DNA of 64,000 bases from positions 255,669 through 319,668 of the forward strand of contig NZ_FOPY01000001.1 in NCBI RefSeq assembly GCF_900113605.1, in the 5' to 3' direction. Made by a program: the position numbers and the translations under genes. Under the pieces are notes generated by a model. It searched no databases, had not been told where the DNA came from, and saw only the letters and a program-made list of their open reading frames with translations. Below, piece after piece: positions 40,438 through 49,347 of the stretch. This DNA comes from Modicisalibacter xianhensis. Its GTDB lineage: Bacteria > Pseudomonadota > Gammaproteobacteria > Pseudomonadales > Halomonadaceae. The first letter of the stretch is position 1. Each line of letters begins with the position of its first letter.

Positions 40438-41409
40438 TCAGGCCCTGGGCGTGGCAAACGCCATCACCTCGGCCACTCTCGACTTGCCTAGCGCCAGCTG
40501 GATCAGCCGGTCCATGCCCAGCGCCACGCCACACCCTTCCGGCATACCGGCCTGCAGGGCCGCGACCAGTCGCCGGTCGCTATCCACCATCGGCTTGCCG
40601 AGACGCTCACGCTCGCGATTGTCCTCGGCGAAGCGTCTGGCCTGCTCAGCGGCATCGGTCAGCTCATGGTAGCCATTGGCCAGCTCCAGCCCCTCGACAT
40701 AAGCCTCGAAGCGCGCCGCCACCTCGACGCCGTCCTCGGGGTCGTGGCGCCACCTTGCCAACGCGGCCTGGCTGGCCGGATAGTCGATGACCATATCGAT
40801 ACCGCCACGGCCCAGCCCGGGCTCGATAACCAAGCTCATCAACAGATCCAGACAGCCATCGCGTTCACTCTCACGCATGTCGATCTGACCATGCCGGGTC
40901 GCCAACTGGCGCAGCGTGTCGAGCGGCGTCGAAAAGGGGTCGACCTGCAACGTCTCGCGGAACAGGTCGCGATAGCGGCGCTGACGACACGGCCCGACGC
41001 CGGGAAGCACTTGACGGATCAGCGCATCGGTCTCGCCAATCAAGCCATCCAGGGTAAAGCCGGGGCGGTACCACTCGAGCATGGTGAACTCGAGGTTATG
41101 CCGCCGCCCCACTTCGCCATCGCGAAAGCTGCGCGCCAGCTGGAAAATCGGCCCACTGCCGGCGGCCAGCAGACGCTTCATGTGGAATTCCGGCGAGGTC
41201 TGCAGCCACAGCCGCTCACGCCCTGCCGGCGTGGCTGCTTCCAGGCTCAGCGAATCGAGATGAACGTCGGTACTCCCGCCATGCCCCAGCACCGGCGTCT
41301 CCACCTCCAGCACCCCGCGCTCGGCAAAGAACGCCCGCACCCTCGCCAGCAAACGCGCCCGCTCGCGCAGGGTCTCGATGCTCGCGGAAGGCTGCCAGTC
41401 ATCAGCCAT
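40438..41409 (-). CDS. epmA: EF-P (R)-beta-lysine ligase EpmA
   Basis: 323 residues, a LysRS class II catalytic core without the anticodon-binding domain. It attaches (R)-beta-lysine to Lys34 of EF-P. Motif 2 region SPEFHMKRLLAAGSGPIFQLARSFRDGE and motif 3 GCGVALGMDRLIQLALG are clear. The start is set at MADDWQP (41409), preceded by GGAGGTGA at 6 nt. Downstream of efp on the same strand, separated by a 200-bp spacer with a palindromic repeat. Confidence 0.95.
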   Translation of the reverse strand: MADDWQPSASIETLRERARLLARVRAFFAERGVLEVETPVLGHGGSTDVHLDSLSLEAATPAGRERLWLQTSPEFHMKRLLAAGSGPIFQLARSFRDGEVGRRHNLEFTMLEWYRPGFTLDGLIGETDALIRQVLPGVGPCRQRRYRDLFRETLQVDPFSTPLDTLRQLATRHGQIDMRESERDGCLDLLMSLVIEPGLGRGGIDMVIDYPASQAALARWRHDPEDGVEVAARFEAYVEGLELANGYHELTDAAEQARRFAEDNRERERLGKPMVDSDRRLVAALQAGMPEGCGVALGMDRLIQLALGKSRVAEVMAFATPRA

Positions 41410-41510
41410 GTGTATCACCTCCCCCTGAAACCAGAAGGCCACGCTCTCAGCGTGGCCAATCATGCTAACGCGGACTCACTTTGCCCAAAGCCTCTCCAAG
41501 CGAAGCTCAG

Positions 41511-41595
41511 GCAAGGCGAATCCTGGTGAGGCGGCGGAGTTTAGCAGCGCTAAATGAGCATAGACGAGCCAGGATTCAACACCGCATGAGCGAGC
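41511..41595. repeat. Palindromic intergenic repeat, copy B
   Basis: Arms GAATCCTGG (41518-41526) and CCAGGATTC (41569-41577) pair over 9 bp and flank GCGGAGTTTA (41534-41543). An inner small inverted repeat TTTAGC/GCTAAA (41540-41545, 41549-41554) is present here but not in copy A at 6241-6296. Outer flanks GGCAAGGCG and CAACACCGC are shared. It fills the efp-epmA spacer. Confidence 0.65.
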
Positions 41596-41610
41596 ACAGG
41601 AAGGCTGTCT

Positions 41611-42177
41611 TTAGGCTCGCGAGACATATTCGCCAGAGCGCGTATCCACCTTGAGCACCTCGCCCTGGTTGATGAACAGCGGCACACGCACCACCGCTCC
41701 GGAGGACAGCGTCGCCGGCTTGGAGCCGCCCTGCGCCGTGTCGCCCTTCAGGCCAGGGTCGGTCTCGACCACTTCAAGCTCGATGAAGTTGGGTGGCGTC
41801 ACGCTGATGGCATTGTCGTTCCACAGCGTCACGGTGTAGGCCACCTGCTCCTTGAGCCACTTCTCGGTGTCGCCAAGGGCCTTTTTCTCCACTGCATACT
41901 GTTCGAAGGAGCCATCGGTCTTCATGAAGTACCACATGTCGCCGTCGTTGTAGAGATATTCCATCTCCAGGTCCATGACGTCGGCGCCTTCCAGCGATTC
42001 ACCGGACTTGAAGGTGCGCTCCCAGACGCGACCAGTGATCAGGTTGCGCAGCTTGACTCGGTTGAAGGCCTGGCCCTTGCCAGGCTTGACGAATTCGTTC
42101 TCGACGATGTTACAAGGATCGCCGTCCAGCATGACTTTCAGACCGCCCTTGAATTCATTGGTAGAATAGTTCGCCAT
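41611..42177 (-). CDS. efp: Elongation factor P
   Basis: 188 residues. It relieves ribosome stalling at polyproline. Domain I carries [11 protein letters not shown] with Lys34, the residue modified by EpmA/EpmB. Domains II and III end in [27 protein letters not shown] and [33 protein letters not shown]. Divergent from epmB, with epmA on the same strand downstream, so the whole modification set is clustered. Confidence 0.98.
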   Translation of the reverse strand: MANYSTNEFKGGLKVMLDGDPCNIVENEFVKPGKGQAFNRVKLRNLITGRVWERTFKSGESLEGADVMDLEMEYLYNDGDMWYFMKTDGSFEQYAVEKKALGDTEKWLKEQVAYTVTLWNDNAISVTPPNFIELEVVETDPGLKGDTAQGGSKPATLSSGAVVRVPLFINQGEVLKVDTRSGEYVSRA

Positions 42178-42296
42178 GATTCCTCGCTGAAGATTTCGTC
42201 GCCCGGCCTGTCGGTCGGACGTGCATGAACTGACTCGCGAAGCGCCCCCTGCCCCGGCAAGGAGCCTGCGACCTTCGCATTGATATAGTGTGGCGC

Positions 42297-43328
42297 ATGA
42301 TAACCCGAAGCCCCGACCTTTTGCAGAGCGTTATACCCACAGTGGCGAACGACGCTCGGGACTGGCAGACACAGCTCGCCCAGGCCATCCGCGACCCGCG
42401 CGAGCTGGTTGCCCGCTTGGGTCTGGACAATCATTGGCTACCAGGCGCCAACCAGGGTCACGCGCTGTTCGAGGTACGCGTTCCCGAGGCGTATCTGGCA
42501 CGGATGCGTCCGAATGATCCCCAGGATCCACTCCTGCGCCAGGTCCTGCCCGTTACCGCCGAGACCGACAGCGTCGTAGGCTTCGTCAGTGATCCGCTGG
42601 AAGAGGCCGTGCACACCCCCAGGCGCGGCCTGATCCACAAGTATCATGGCCGGGTGCTGCTGATTGCCAGCCCGACCTGCGCCATCAACTGCCGCTACTG
42701 CTTTCGGCGCCACTTCCCGTATGCCGAGAACTCGCCATCCCGCGCCCAATGGGAGGAGACGCTGACGTACCTGCGCCGTGACCCCAGCATCCAGGAGGCC
42801 ATTCTGTCCGGTGGTGACCCTCTGGCGTCCAGCGACAAGCGCCTGGCCTGGCTGGTCGAGCGTCTCGGCGAGATTCCGCATCTGCGTCGGCTGCGCATCC
42901 ATACCCGGCTGCCAGTGGTGATCCCCGACCGGGTGGATGACGCCCTGCTCGCCTGGCTTCAAGCCACCCGGCTGCAGACCGTCATGGTACTGCACATCAA
43001 TCATCCCAACGAGATCGACGCTGCCGTCGTCGATGCCTGCACGCGCCTGCGTGGCGCGGGGGTGACGTTGCTTAACCAGAGCGTACTGCTGCGTGGCGTC
43101 AACGACGATGTCGAGACGTTGGCGGCACTCTCCGAACGGCTGTTTTCCGCCGGGGTGCTGCCCTACTACCTGCATGTCCTCGATCCGGTAGCCGGCGCGG
43201 CGCACTTCGATGTGCCTGACAGCGAGGCGCTCACACTGGTCGATGAACTACGCACACGCCTGGCCGGCTTCCTGCTGCCGCGCCTGGTTCGCGAAGTACC
43301 GGGCGAGGCCAGCAAGACTCCCCTATGA
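42297..43328 (+). CDS. epmB: EF-P lysine 2,3-aminomutase EpmB
   Basis: 343 residues, radical-SAM/PLP enzyme that turns (S)-alpha-lysine into (R)-beta-lysine for EF-P. The cluster motif CAINCRYC is followed by FRRHFPY, then [13 protein letters not shown] and [19 protein letters not shown] lysine is in the C-terminal region. The ATG at 42297 is preferred over a GTG three codons earlier. Divergent from efp (about 120 bp). Confidence 0.95.
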   Translation: MITRSPDLLQSVIPTVANDARDWQTQLAQAIRDPRELVARLGLDNHWLPGANQGHALFEVRVPEAYLARMRPNDPQDPLLRQVLPVTAETDSVVGFVSDPLEEAVHTPRRGLIHKYHGRVLLIASPTCAINCRYCFRRHFPYAENSPSRAQWEETLTYLRRDPSIQEAILSGGDPLASSDKRLAWLVERLGEIPHLRRLRIHTRLPVVIPDRVDDALLAWLQATRLQTVMVLHINHPNEIDAAVVDACTRLRGAGVTLLNQSVLLRGVNDDVETLAALSERLFSAGVLPYYLHVLDPVAGAAHFDVPDSEALTLVDELRTRLAGFLLPRLVREVPGEASKTPL

Positions 43329-43347
43329 ACGAGGATTGTGGCCCCGC

Positions 43348-44538
43348 TCAGGCATGCCGAATGATCGGGGCAAAGACGATCACCGACAGCATGGCCACGA
43401 TCAGCATCGCCAGCGCCGTGGACAGGTTCGTCCACTGTGCCACGAAGCCGATCAGGGGCGGCCCGGTGAGCAACCCGGCATAGCCCAGCGTGGCCACGGC
43501 AGCGATTGCCGGGCCACGACGCATGGTTCGGGAGTTGCCCGCGGCACTGAACAGGATGGGAATCATGTTGGCCAGCCCCAGGCCAATGATGCCGAAGCCG
43601 ACCAGCGCCACCCAGAACGCCGGCGCCAGCAAGGTCAGCGCCATGCCGCTCGCTGCCAGCGTCGCACTCAGCCGGGCTGCCGGAACGCGACCGAGACGTG
43701 CCACCACGCGGTCGCCCGTTAGCCGACCCAGAGTCATGGTCAGCGAGAAGCTGGCATAGCCCATCGCCGCCAGCCCCGGCCCCAGCGAGAAGGCATCGCG
43801 CAGGTAGACGGCACTCCAGTCATTCATCGCGCCTTCACAGAACAGCGTGAACAGCGCCAACGCGCCGACGCCCAGCAAGGCGCCACGCGGCAGCACGAAA
43901 TGCGGGCCGCTCGCTTCGCCCTGGCCGCGCAGCGATACACGCAGCGCCGGGACGCAGGCCAGCAGCAGTACCACAGCTAGCGAGGTGACGTGGGTCCACG
44001 GCGCCACGCCCATCTCCAGCAGCAGCCCGCCCCCCCCGGCCCCGATCAGCCCGCCCAGGCTGAAGAAGCCGTGGAACGACGACATGATCGGCCGGCCGTA
44101 GCGTTTTTCGATATCCACCGCCTGGGCGTTCATGGCGACGTCCATGCTGCCGTTGCCCAGGCCAAACAGGACCAGCGCTGCAAACAGCGTGGGCAAGGAC
44201 GGCGCGACGATCGGCCCGATCAGCGCCAGGCAGTAAATCGGCGTGGCCACCGTGACGACGGTACGGCTGGTATAGCGCTCGATGAACTGTGCGGTAAGCG
44301 GCATGCTGACGATGGCACCGATGGCCACTCCCAGCAGGGCAATGCCCAGCCAGCCGGGACTGAGGTCGAGCCGGGACTGGAACAGCGGAATGTGTGGCAC
44401 CAGGCTGGCCGTGACCAGCCCGTTGATCAGGAACAGACCGAGCACGCCGCGGCGCGCCAGGCGCGCATCGCGGTCGTCGGCAACAGCTAGCTCAGACAAG
44501 GTTCGGCATCCTTTCCGAAAAGATACGCCTCCCGGCAT
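43348..44538 (-). CDS. MFS transporter, YbjJ-like
   Basis: 396 residues with about twelve hydrophobic spans. Resembles the YbjJ-type group of MFS proteins: NGLVTASLVPHIPLFQSRLDLSPGWLGIALLG, LFGLGNGSMDVAMNAQAVDIEKRYGRPIMSSFHGFFSLGG and a late NMIPILFSAAG. Substrate unknown. The start is uncertain: ATG at 44538 or a TTG about 13 codons later with a better-placed AAAGGA. It lies 3 nt after leuA and could be co-transcribed, but no functional link is evident. Confidence 0.82.
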   Translation of the reverse strand: MPGGVSFRKGCRTLSELAVADDRDARLARRGVLGLFLINGLVTASLVPHIPLFQSRLDLSPGWLGIALLGVAIGAIVSMPLTAQFIERYTSRTVVTVATPIYCLALIGPIVAPSLPTLFAALVLFGLGNGSMDVAMNAQAVDIEKRYGRPIMSSFHGFFSLGGLIGAGGGGLLLEMGVAPWTHVTSLAVVLLLACVPALRVSLRGQGEASGPHFVLPRGALLGVGALALFTLFCEGAMNDWSAVYLRDAFSLGPGLAAMGYASFSLTMTLGRLTGDRVVARLGRVPAARLSATLAASGMALTLLAPAFWVALVGFGIIGLGLANMIPILFSAAGNSRTMRRGPAIAAVATLGYAGLLTGPPLIGFVAQWTNLSTALAMLIVAMLSVIVFAPIIRHA

Positions 44539-44541
44539 CGA

Positions 44542-46251
44542 TTACTTGAGCGTTTCGGCCGTGACGTTGGGCGCCGCTTCCTTGTGCGTGGCCAGGTGAC
44601 GATTGAGCGCCCCCATGACGGCTTTCATCGAGGCACTGGTGATGCTCTCGTCGATGCCGACACCGAACACCGCCTTGTCGTCGATGCGCACCTCGACGTA
44701 GGCGATGGCTTCCGCCTCGGCGCCCTGCCCTCGCGAGTGCTCATGGTAGTCGATGATCTCGATACTCACGCCATGTGCGCCAAGCGCCTTGATGAATGCG
44801 GCCAGCGGGCCATTGGCGGTGCCATGGATCGTTTCGCGGCTGCCACGTTCCTCGATGACCGCCTCGAGATGCACACGCGGGCTGTCCGGTTCGGAGGACA
44901 GACGATGATTGACCAGGGCATACGGCGACGTATTGTCCAGGTACTCGTCGGCGAAGGCTTGGTAGATCATTTGGGAGGTGATTTCCTTGCCGGTACGCTC
45001 GGCGACTTCCTGCACCACCTGGCTGAACTCGATGGACAGCCGGCGCGGCAGCTCGATGCCGTGCTCCTCTTCGAGCAGGTAGGCAACCCCGCCCTTGCCG
45101 GACTGGCTGTTGACACGAATGACCGCCTCGTAGCTGCGCCCCACATCGAGCGGATCGATCGGCAGGTACGGCACCTCCCACATGGCGTCGGGATGCTGGC
45201 GCCGCTCGGCCATGCCCTTCTTGATGGCGTCCTGGTGCGAACCCGAGAACGCCGTGAATACCAGGTCGCCCACGTAGGGGTGACGCGGGTGCACCGGCAA
45301 CTGGTTGCAGTGCTCCACCTCGCGCATGATCGGCGTGATATTCGAGAAATCGAGCTGCGGGTGCACGCCCTGGGTGTAGAGGTTCATAGCCAGGGTAACG
45401 ATGTCGACGTTGCCGGTACGCTCGCCGTTGCCGAACAAGGTACCCTCGACACGGTCGGCGCCGGCCATCACCGCCAGCTCGGCAGCCGCCACCCCGGTGC
45501 CGCGATCGTTGTGCGGGTGCACACTGACGATCAGACTGTCGCGTTTGGCGACATGGCGACAGAACCATTCGATCTGGTCGGCATAGTGATTGGGCGTGGC
45601 TATCTCCACCGTGGCCGGCAGATTGACGATCATCGGCTTGTCGGAGGTCGGCCCGTAGGTGGCCGCCACAGCGTCGACGATCTCGACGGCGAATTCGAGT
45701 TCGGTGGAGGTGAACAGCTCCGGCGAGTACTGGAAGGTCCAGTCGGTCTCGGGACACTCCGCCATGCGCTGCTTGATCAGCGCGGTGGCGTCGGTGGCGA
45801 TCTTGATGCACTGCGGCTTGTCGACATTGAACACCACACGGCGGAATACCGGGTCAGTGGCATTGTAGACGTGAACGATGGCCTTCTTGGCGCCCTTGAG
45901 GGCCTCGAAGGTGCGTTCGATGAGGTGCGGGCGGGCCTGGGTCAGCACCTGGATACTCACGCCGTCCGGCACCAGATCGTTGTCGATCAGCTCGCGCACG
46001 TAATCGAAATCGATCTGCGAGGCCGAAGGAAAGCCCACTTCGATCTCCTTGAAGCCGATCTTCACCAGCATCTCGAAGAAGCGACGCTTACGCTCGAGAT
46101 CCATGGGATCGATCAGCGCCTGATTACCATCGCGCATGTCGACACTGCACCATATCGGCGGCTGCGTGAGTCGCTGGTTCGGCCACTGGCGATCGGGCAG
46201 GTCGACGGCGACGAAGGGACGATACTTGACGGACGGATCAGGCAACATCAT
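44542..46251 (-). CDS. leuA: 2-isopropylmalate synthase
   Basis: 569 residues, long-type LeuA. First committed step of leucine synthesis (2-oxoisovalerate + acetyl-CoA). Catalytic TIM-barrel: [78 protein letters not shown]-terminal LeuA dimer/allosteric domain from about residue 430. The ATG at 46251 has GAGGAG 8-9 nt upstream; an in-frame start ten codons earlier overlaps it. A leucine-rich leader peptide and a terminator hairpin precede the gene. Confidence 0.96.
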   Translation of the reverse strand: MMLPDPSVKYRPFVAVDLPDRQWPNQRLTQPPIWCSVDMRDGNQALIDPMDLERKRRFFEMLVKIGFKEIEVGFPSASQIDFDYVRELIDNDLVPDGVSIQVLTQARPHLIERTFEALKGAKKAIVHVYNATDPVFRRVVFNVDKPQCIKIATDATALIKQRMAECPETDWTFQYSPELFTSTELEFAVEIVDAVAATYGPTSDKPMIVNLPATVEIATPNHYADQIEWFCRHVAKRDSLIVSVHPHNDRGTGVAAAELAVMAGADRVEGTLFGNGERTGNVDIVTLAMNLYTQGVHPQLDFSNITPIMREVEHCNQLPVHPRHPYVGDLVFTAFSGSHQDAIKKGMAERRQHPDAMWEVPYLPIDPLDVGRSYEAVIRVNSQSGKGGVAYLLEEEHGIELPRRLSIEFSQVVQEVAERTGKEITSQMIYQAFADEYLDNTSPYALVNHRLSSEPDSPRVHLEAVIEERGSRETIHGTANGPLAAFIKALGAHGVSIEIIDYHEHSRGQGAEAEAIAYVEVRIDDKAVFGVGIDESITSASMKAVMGALNRHLATHKEAAPNVTAETLK

Positions 46252-46301
46252 GGCGGAGTCTCCTCGGCTGGCGGGGGTCACTGAATTCGGGACGGAAAAC
46301 G

Positions 46302-46337
46302 AAATGCCCCGCTGAACCGGAGCTCAGCGGGGCATTT
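46302..46337 (-). terminator. leuA attenuator hairpin
   Basis: AAATGCCCCGCTGA and TCAGCGGGGCATTT (14-bp perfect stem, 8-nt loop). On the minus strand it is followed by CGTTTTCC, a short U-rich run. It lies 50 bp before the leuA start and about 180 nt after the leader peptide stop, as expected for transcription attenuation. Confidence 0.75.
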
Positions 46338-46515
46338 GGGAAATTCATGGTGAAGGCATCACGAGAGGCTGCCACCCAGCGCACCACGAGAATCCCTCGC
46401 GGACAAGTGGCAACCAACGACGATGGCGAAACATCTTGAAAGCGGGTGACCGACATAGGTTCTCTCTCATGTGACTTGGCGGAAAATCATTGCCCAGAGG
46501 CACGCTACGGCTCGT

Positions 46516-46572
46516 TCAAAGGCCGCCTAGTAGTCGTAGCGATAGTGAGAGAGTGGCAATGTCGGTAATCAT
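46516..46572 (-). CDS. leuL: leuA leader peptide
   Basis: An 18-residue open frame, MITDIATLSLSLRLLGGL, with six leucine codons (CTC, four CTA, CTT), mostly the rare CTA. Such peptides make ribosomes stall when Leu-tRNA is short, preventing the downstream terminator hairpin from forming. The SD (GGAG) is unusually close to the ATG. A perfect TTGACA (46603-46608, minus strand) upstream could be the -35 of the leu promoter, though no strong -10 is visible. Confidence 0.75.
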   Translation of the reverse strand: MITDIATLSLSLRLLGGL

Positions 46573-46627
46573 GACTCCAAGAAAATCAACTTAGCAAGGT
46601 CTTGTCAACTCGACATGATGCCCGGCT

Positions 46628-46876
46628 TCAGGTCTCGATGGTCTCCGTGGTCAATATCGTCAGCAGGCTCTGGGCATGCTCGGCGGCGTCGCGGCCCAGG
46701 CCGGTCAGATACCCCCCGTCCTGCTGCGTGACCAACCCTCGCGCAAACAGGCGTTGCGTGGCGGCAATCTTTTCCGGTGCTGCCGAGGAGTGCACCTTGA
46801 TGCCCTCCTGGGTCGTCGCCAGATTGAACAGGCAGAGTACGTTGAGCTCTTCCAGCATTTCAGCGGTATAGACCAT
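46628..46876 (-). CDS. TIGR02647-family small protein
   Basis: 82 residues. The sequence LEELNVLCLFNLATTQEGIKVH...LFARGLVTQQDGGYLTGLGRDAAEHAQSLLTIL fits the conserved but uncharacterised TIGR02647 family of gammaproteobacteria, which looks like a small winged-helix-type fold. The start is MVYTAEML with GAGG six bases upstream. It is upstream of the leuA leader on the same strand. No role can be assigned. Confidence 0.8.
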   Translation of the reverse strand: MVYTAEMLEELNVLCLFNLATTQEGIKVHSSAAPEKIAATQRLFARGLVTQQDGGYLTGLGRDAAEHAQSLLTILTTETIET

Positions 46877-46952
46877 GGCGTGCCTCATAGTGTTGTTATG
46901 CCGTCATTCACTGTAGGCCAAGGCCGGCCAGGACCGCCATACCTTGCACCGT

Positions 46953-47285
46953 TTAAACTTGCCACTCCCCATGACGCCAGAGCGCGACCAGCCCTTCGGG
47001 AGCCTGAGCTTCATCAAGCGACAGCGACCAGACCGGCAATGTACCGGTTGCCGACTCTCCTTCCTCGATCTCGATGAACAGGCGCCGCCGGTCGGCACCA
47101 CCCTCCGTATCCGGACATTGCGCGGCGCGTTCGAGCAGATCCTGCAGCCACTGCCGCTGGGCATCGGAGCATTGCCCACAATGGATGCGACGTGGCGAGG
47201 CCAATCCAGGGAAGTGCGCCACGCCACCCTCGCGCCGGATGCACAGCACGCTATGCGTTTCCAACCGCGGCATAGTCCGGCTCAT
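46953..47285 (-). CDS. Emfourin-like protease inhibitor
   Basis: 110 residues. RIHCGQCSDAQRQWLQDLL, then DRRRLFIEIEEG and a C-terminal ALWRHGEW, together with its position behind an M4 protease, match the emfourin family (inhibitors of protealysin-type proteases). The ATG overlaps the protease stop as ATGA (47282-47285), so the two are co-translated. Family assignment rests on sequence pattern and context. Confidence 0.78.
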   Translation of the reverse strand: MSRTMPRLETHSVLCIRREGGVAHFPGLASPRRIHCGQCSDAQRQWLQDLLERAAQCPDTEGGADRRRLFIEIEEGESATGTLPVWSLSLDEAQAPEGLVALWRHGEWQV

Positions 47286-48346
47286 GATGTGACACCCACG
47301 GCTCGCCACGCCTCGCGGATAGCGACCACTTCCCGGCTCTGCCTGCCGAAACGGCGATCGGCATTGTCTTCGGTCAACCAGGCAAAGGTCGCGAAATCAC
47401 AGTCGGCAGCCAGCCGTGGATCGCGCAGCGTGTCGTACCAGATATGCCCCGGTGCTCGCCAGGCATAGCCTCCCAAGGCCATCGCCACGAGATAGAAGGC
47501 GTGATTGGGAATGCCCGAATTGATGTGTACACCGCCATTGTCGGCCTGGGTTTCGACATAGTCGTGCATGTGCCCAGGCTGCGGATCGCGCCCGAGCACA
47601 GGATCGTCATAGGCTGTCCCGGGATCGGCCAGCGAGCGCATGGCCCGGCCATTGACCTGATCGGTCAGTAGCTCGGCACCGATCAGCCAGTCGGCCTGCA
47701 TCGCCGTCCTGTTCAGGTAGTGCTGACGCACCAGGCTGCCGAACACATCGGAGAACGACTCGTTGAGCGCGCCGGACTGATAGGCATAGACCAGGCCAGC
47801 TTCGCGTTCGGTCACGCCGTGGGCGAGCTCGTGGGCGACGACATCGAGCGAGGCGGTGAAGCGGTTGAACAACTCGCCGTCGCCATCACCGAAGACCATC
47901 TGTGCACCGTTCCAGAAGGCATTATCGTAATCCTGGCCATAGTGCACCGTGCCGATCAACGGCATGCCCCGCCCATCGATGGCATCCCGCTCGAAGACCT
48001 CCCAGAAGAAGCGATACGTCGCGCCCAGCCAGCGGTAGGCCTCATCCACCGCTGGGTCGTTGCTGGCCTCCTCACCCTCCTTGCGTATCAGCCGGCCAGG
48101 CAACTCCTGCCGGTGCTCGGCGCTATGGATGTAGCGGGCGGGCTGGCCCGGCGTGGCTCGCGGCAGCGGAGCCGTCAACGGCTCGACAACTTGTTGCGGC
48201 CCGCGCTGGGTTCGAAATGTCTGATCGGTGGTCAGGGTGTGCCGCGCCACATTCCGTAGCCGCTCTGACCCTTGCACGGCGACCCGCTCCAGCACATAGG
48301 GCGGCATGAAACCGTAACGGCATGAACGACAATGCAATGACCCCAT
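47282..48346 (-). CDS. Protealysin-like M4 metalloprotease
   Basis: 354 residues, thermolysin-family zinc protease. Active site VVAHELAHGVTE (HExxH), third ligand Glu in GALNESFSDVFG, and His in ADNGGVHINSGIPNHAFY. No signal peptide; instead a short N-terminal propeptide with a CRSC pair and FMPPYVLERVA, the PPxxLE motif typical of protealysin-like precursors. The protein may therefore remain cytoplasmic or leave by an unusual route. The start is the ATG at 48346 with GGAGG upstream. Paired with the emfourin-like inhibitor. Confidence 0.9.
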   Translation of the reverse strand: MGSLHCRSCRYGFMPPYVLERVAVQGSERLRNVARHTLTTDQTFRTQRGPQQVVEPLTAPLPRATPGQPARYIHSAEHRQELPGRLIRKEGEEASNDPAVDEAYRWLGATYRFFWEVFERDAIDGRGMPLIGTVHYGQDYDNAFWNGAQMVFGDGDGELFNRFTASLDVVAHELAHGVTEREAGLVYAYQSGALNESFSDVFGSLVRQHYLNRTAMQADWLIGAELLTDQVNGRAMRSLADPGTAYDDPVLGRDPQPGHMHDYVETQADNGGVHINSGIPNHAFYLVAMALGGYAWRAPGHIWYDTLRDPRLAADCDFATFAWLTEDNADRRFGRQSREVVAIREAWRAVGVTS

Positions 48347-48387
48347 TCCAACCCTCCACTGACAAAGCCTGTACCTTGCAGTGTGGC

Positions 48388-49347
48388 TCAAGATCGGTCG
48401 TTCGTGTCATGTCCTGCCATGTCCCAAGGCGTCAGGAACTCAATGGCCTGGCGTGCGGCTGGCCACATGACACTGCCATGGTGCGTTCCGGGGTAGACTT
48501 CAAGGCGTGTTTCCCATTGGGGGCGAAGCCGTTGCAGTAACTTGGCGGCCTGGCGCGCGTTGTCTACCATGGCATGCGCCCGTTTGCGCTGTCCGCGTGG
48601 CGTATTGGCCTCACTAGCCGACGGTGCCTGCTCGAACTCTCCCACACCGATCAGGACATGACGCGCCGGGGCATGACCTGGCAAATCGCGCTGTGTCGTC
48701 AGTGCCTCCATGACTTGACCGTGCTGCCACCAGAGTGATGGACTGATGGCAATGTAGCGCTCGAAGCTGTGGGGTGCCGTTTGCAGCACGTGCATCACGA
48801 ACAGTCCGCCGTAGGAGTGTCCCATCAGCGCTTCACGCGATGTATCGATCGGAAAGCGCTCGGCCATGGCCGGCTTCAGGGTCTGCTCGATGAATGCCAG
48901 GAAGCGCTCGGCCCCACCCTGTTCACGACCATCCTCGTTCGGCCCCGAGATCGGTGGCGTATAGTCAAGCGTCCGACGTGGAACGTCGAAGCGTTCGGTG
49001 TCCGGGTATCCGATCCCAACGATCAACAACGGGCTTCCACCGCCGTAAGGGCCTTGCCGCGTCAGGGTGTCCCGCGCCAAATGCAAGAGCGGAAAGCGTG
49101 CGTTGCCGTCCAGCACGTAGAGTACGGCATAGCCCCGCTCGGGGGCAGGCGTGTCGGGCACCGACACCTGAATGCGATAATCGCCCCCTGTCTGGGGCGA
49201 ATGCAGCGTGAACGCCTGCGTTCCCGGCAGGGTAACGGCAGGCGTGTCCTGACTGTGAGCCATGGCCGATACCAGTAGCAGGCAGTAGAGAAAGCGCGAA
49301 AGAAAACGGGAGCGCGATAGGCGCTCCCGAGACGGCTTAGAAGTCAT
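48388..49347 (-). CDS. Secreted alpha/beta-hydrolase esterase (IroE/Fes-like)
   Basis: 319 residues with a signal peptide (hydrophobic about 15-30). An esterase-D type fold: YAVLYVLDGNARFP, the nucleophile in MGHSYGG, and the catalytic His in GTHHGSV. Its start overlaps the end of the siderophore receptor gene by 11 nt, so it is likely translated from the same mRNA. Hydrolysis of a ferri-siderophore to release iron in the periplasm is the best guess from context. Confidence 0.82.
   Translation of the reverse strand: MTSKPSRERLSRSRFLSRFLYCLLLVSAMAHSQDTPAVTLPGTQAFTLHSPQTGGDYRIQVSVPDTPAPERGYAVLYVLDGNARFPLLHLARDTLTRQGPYGGGSPLLIVGIGYPDTERFDVPRRTLDYTPPISGPNEDGREQGGAERFLAFIEQTLKPAMAERFPIDTSREALMGHSYGGLFVMHVLQTAPHSFERYIAISPSLWWQHGQVMEALTTQRDLPGHAPARHVLIGVGEFEQAPSASEANTPRGQRKRAHAMVDNARQAAKLLQRLRPQWETRLEVYPGTHHGSVMWPAARQAIEFLTPWDMAGHDTNDRS

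Noticed and set aside
44584-46284. A 566-codon plus-strand frame opposite leuA
   Set aside because: It mirrors leuA on the other strand, without family similarity.
46338-46456. A longer minus-strand frame starting MSVTRFQD as leuA leader
   Set aside because: It is not Leu-rich and runs through the hairpin into leuA out of frame; the 18-residue Leu-rich peptide upstream is the better leader.
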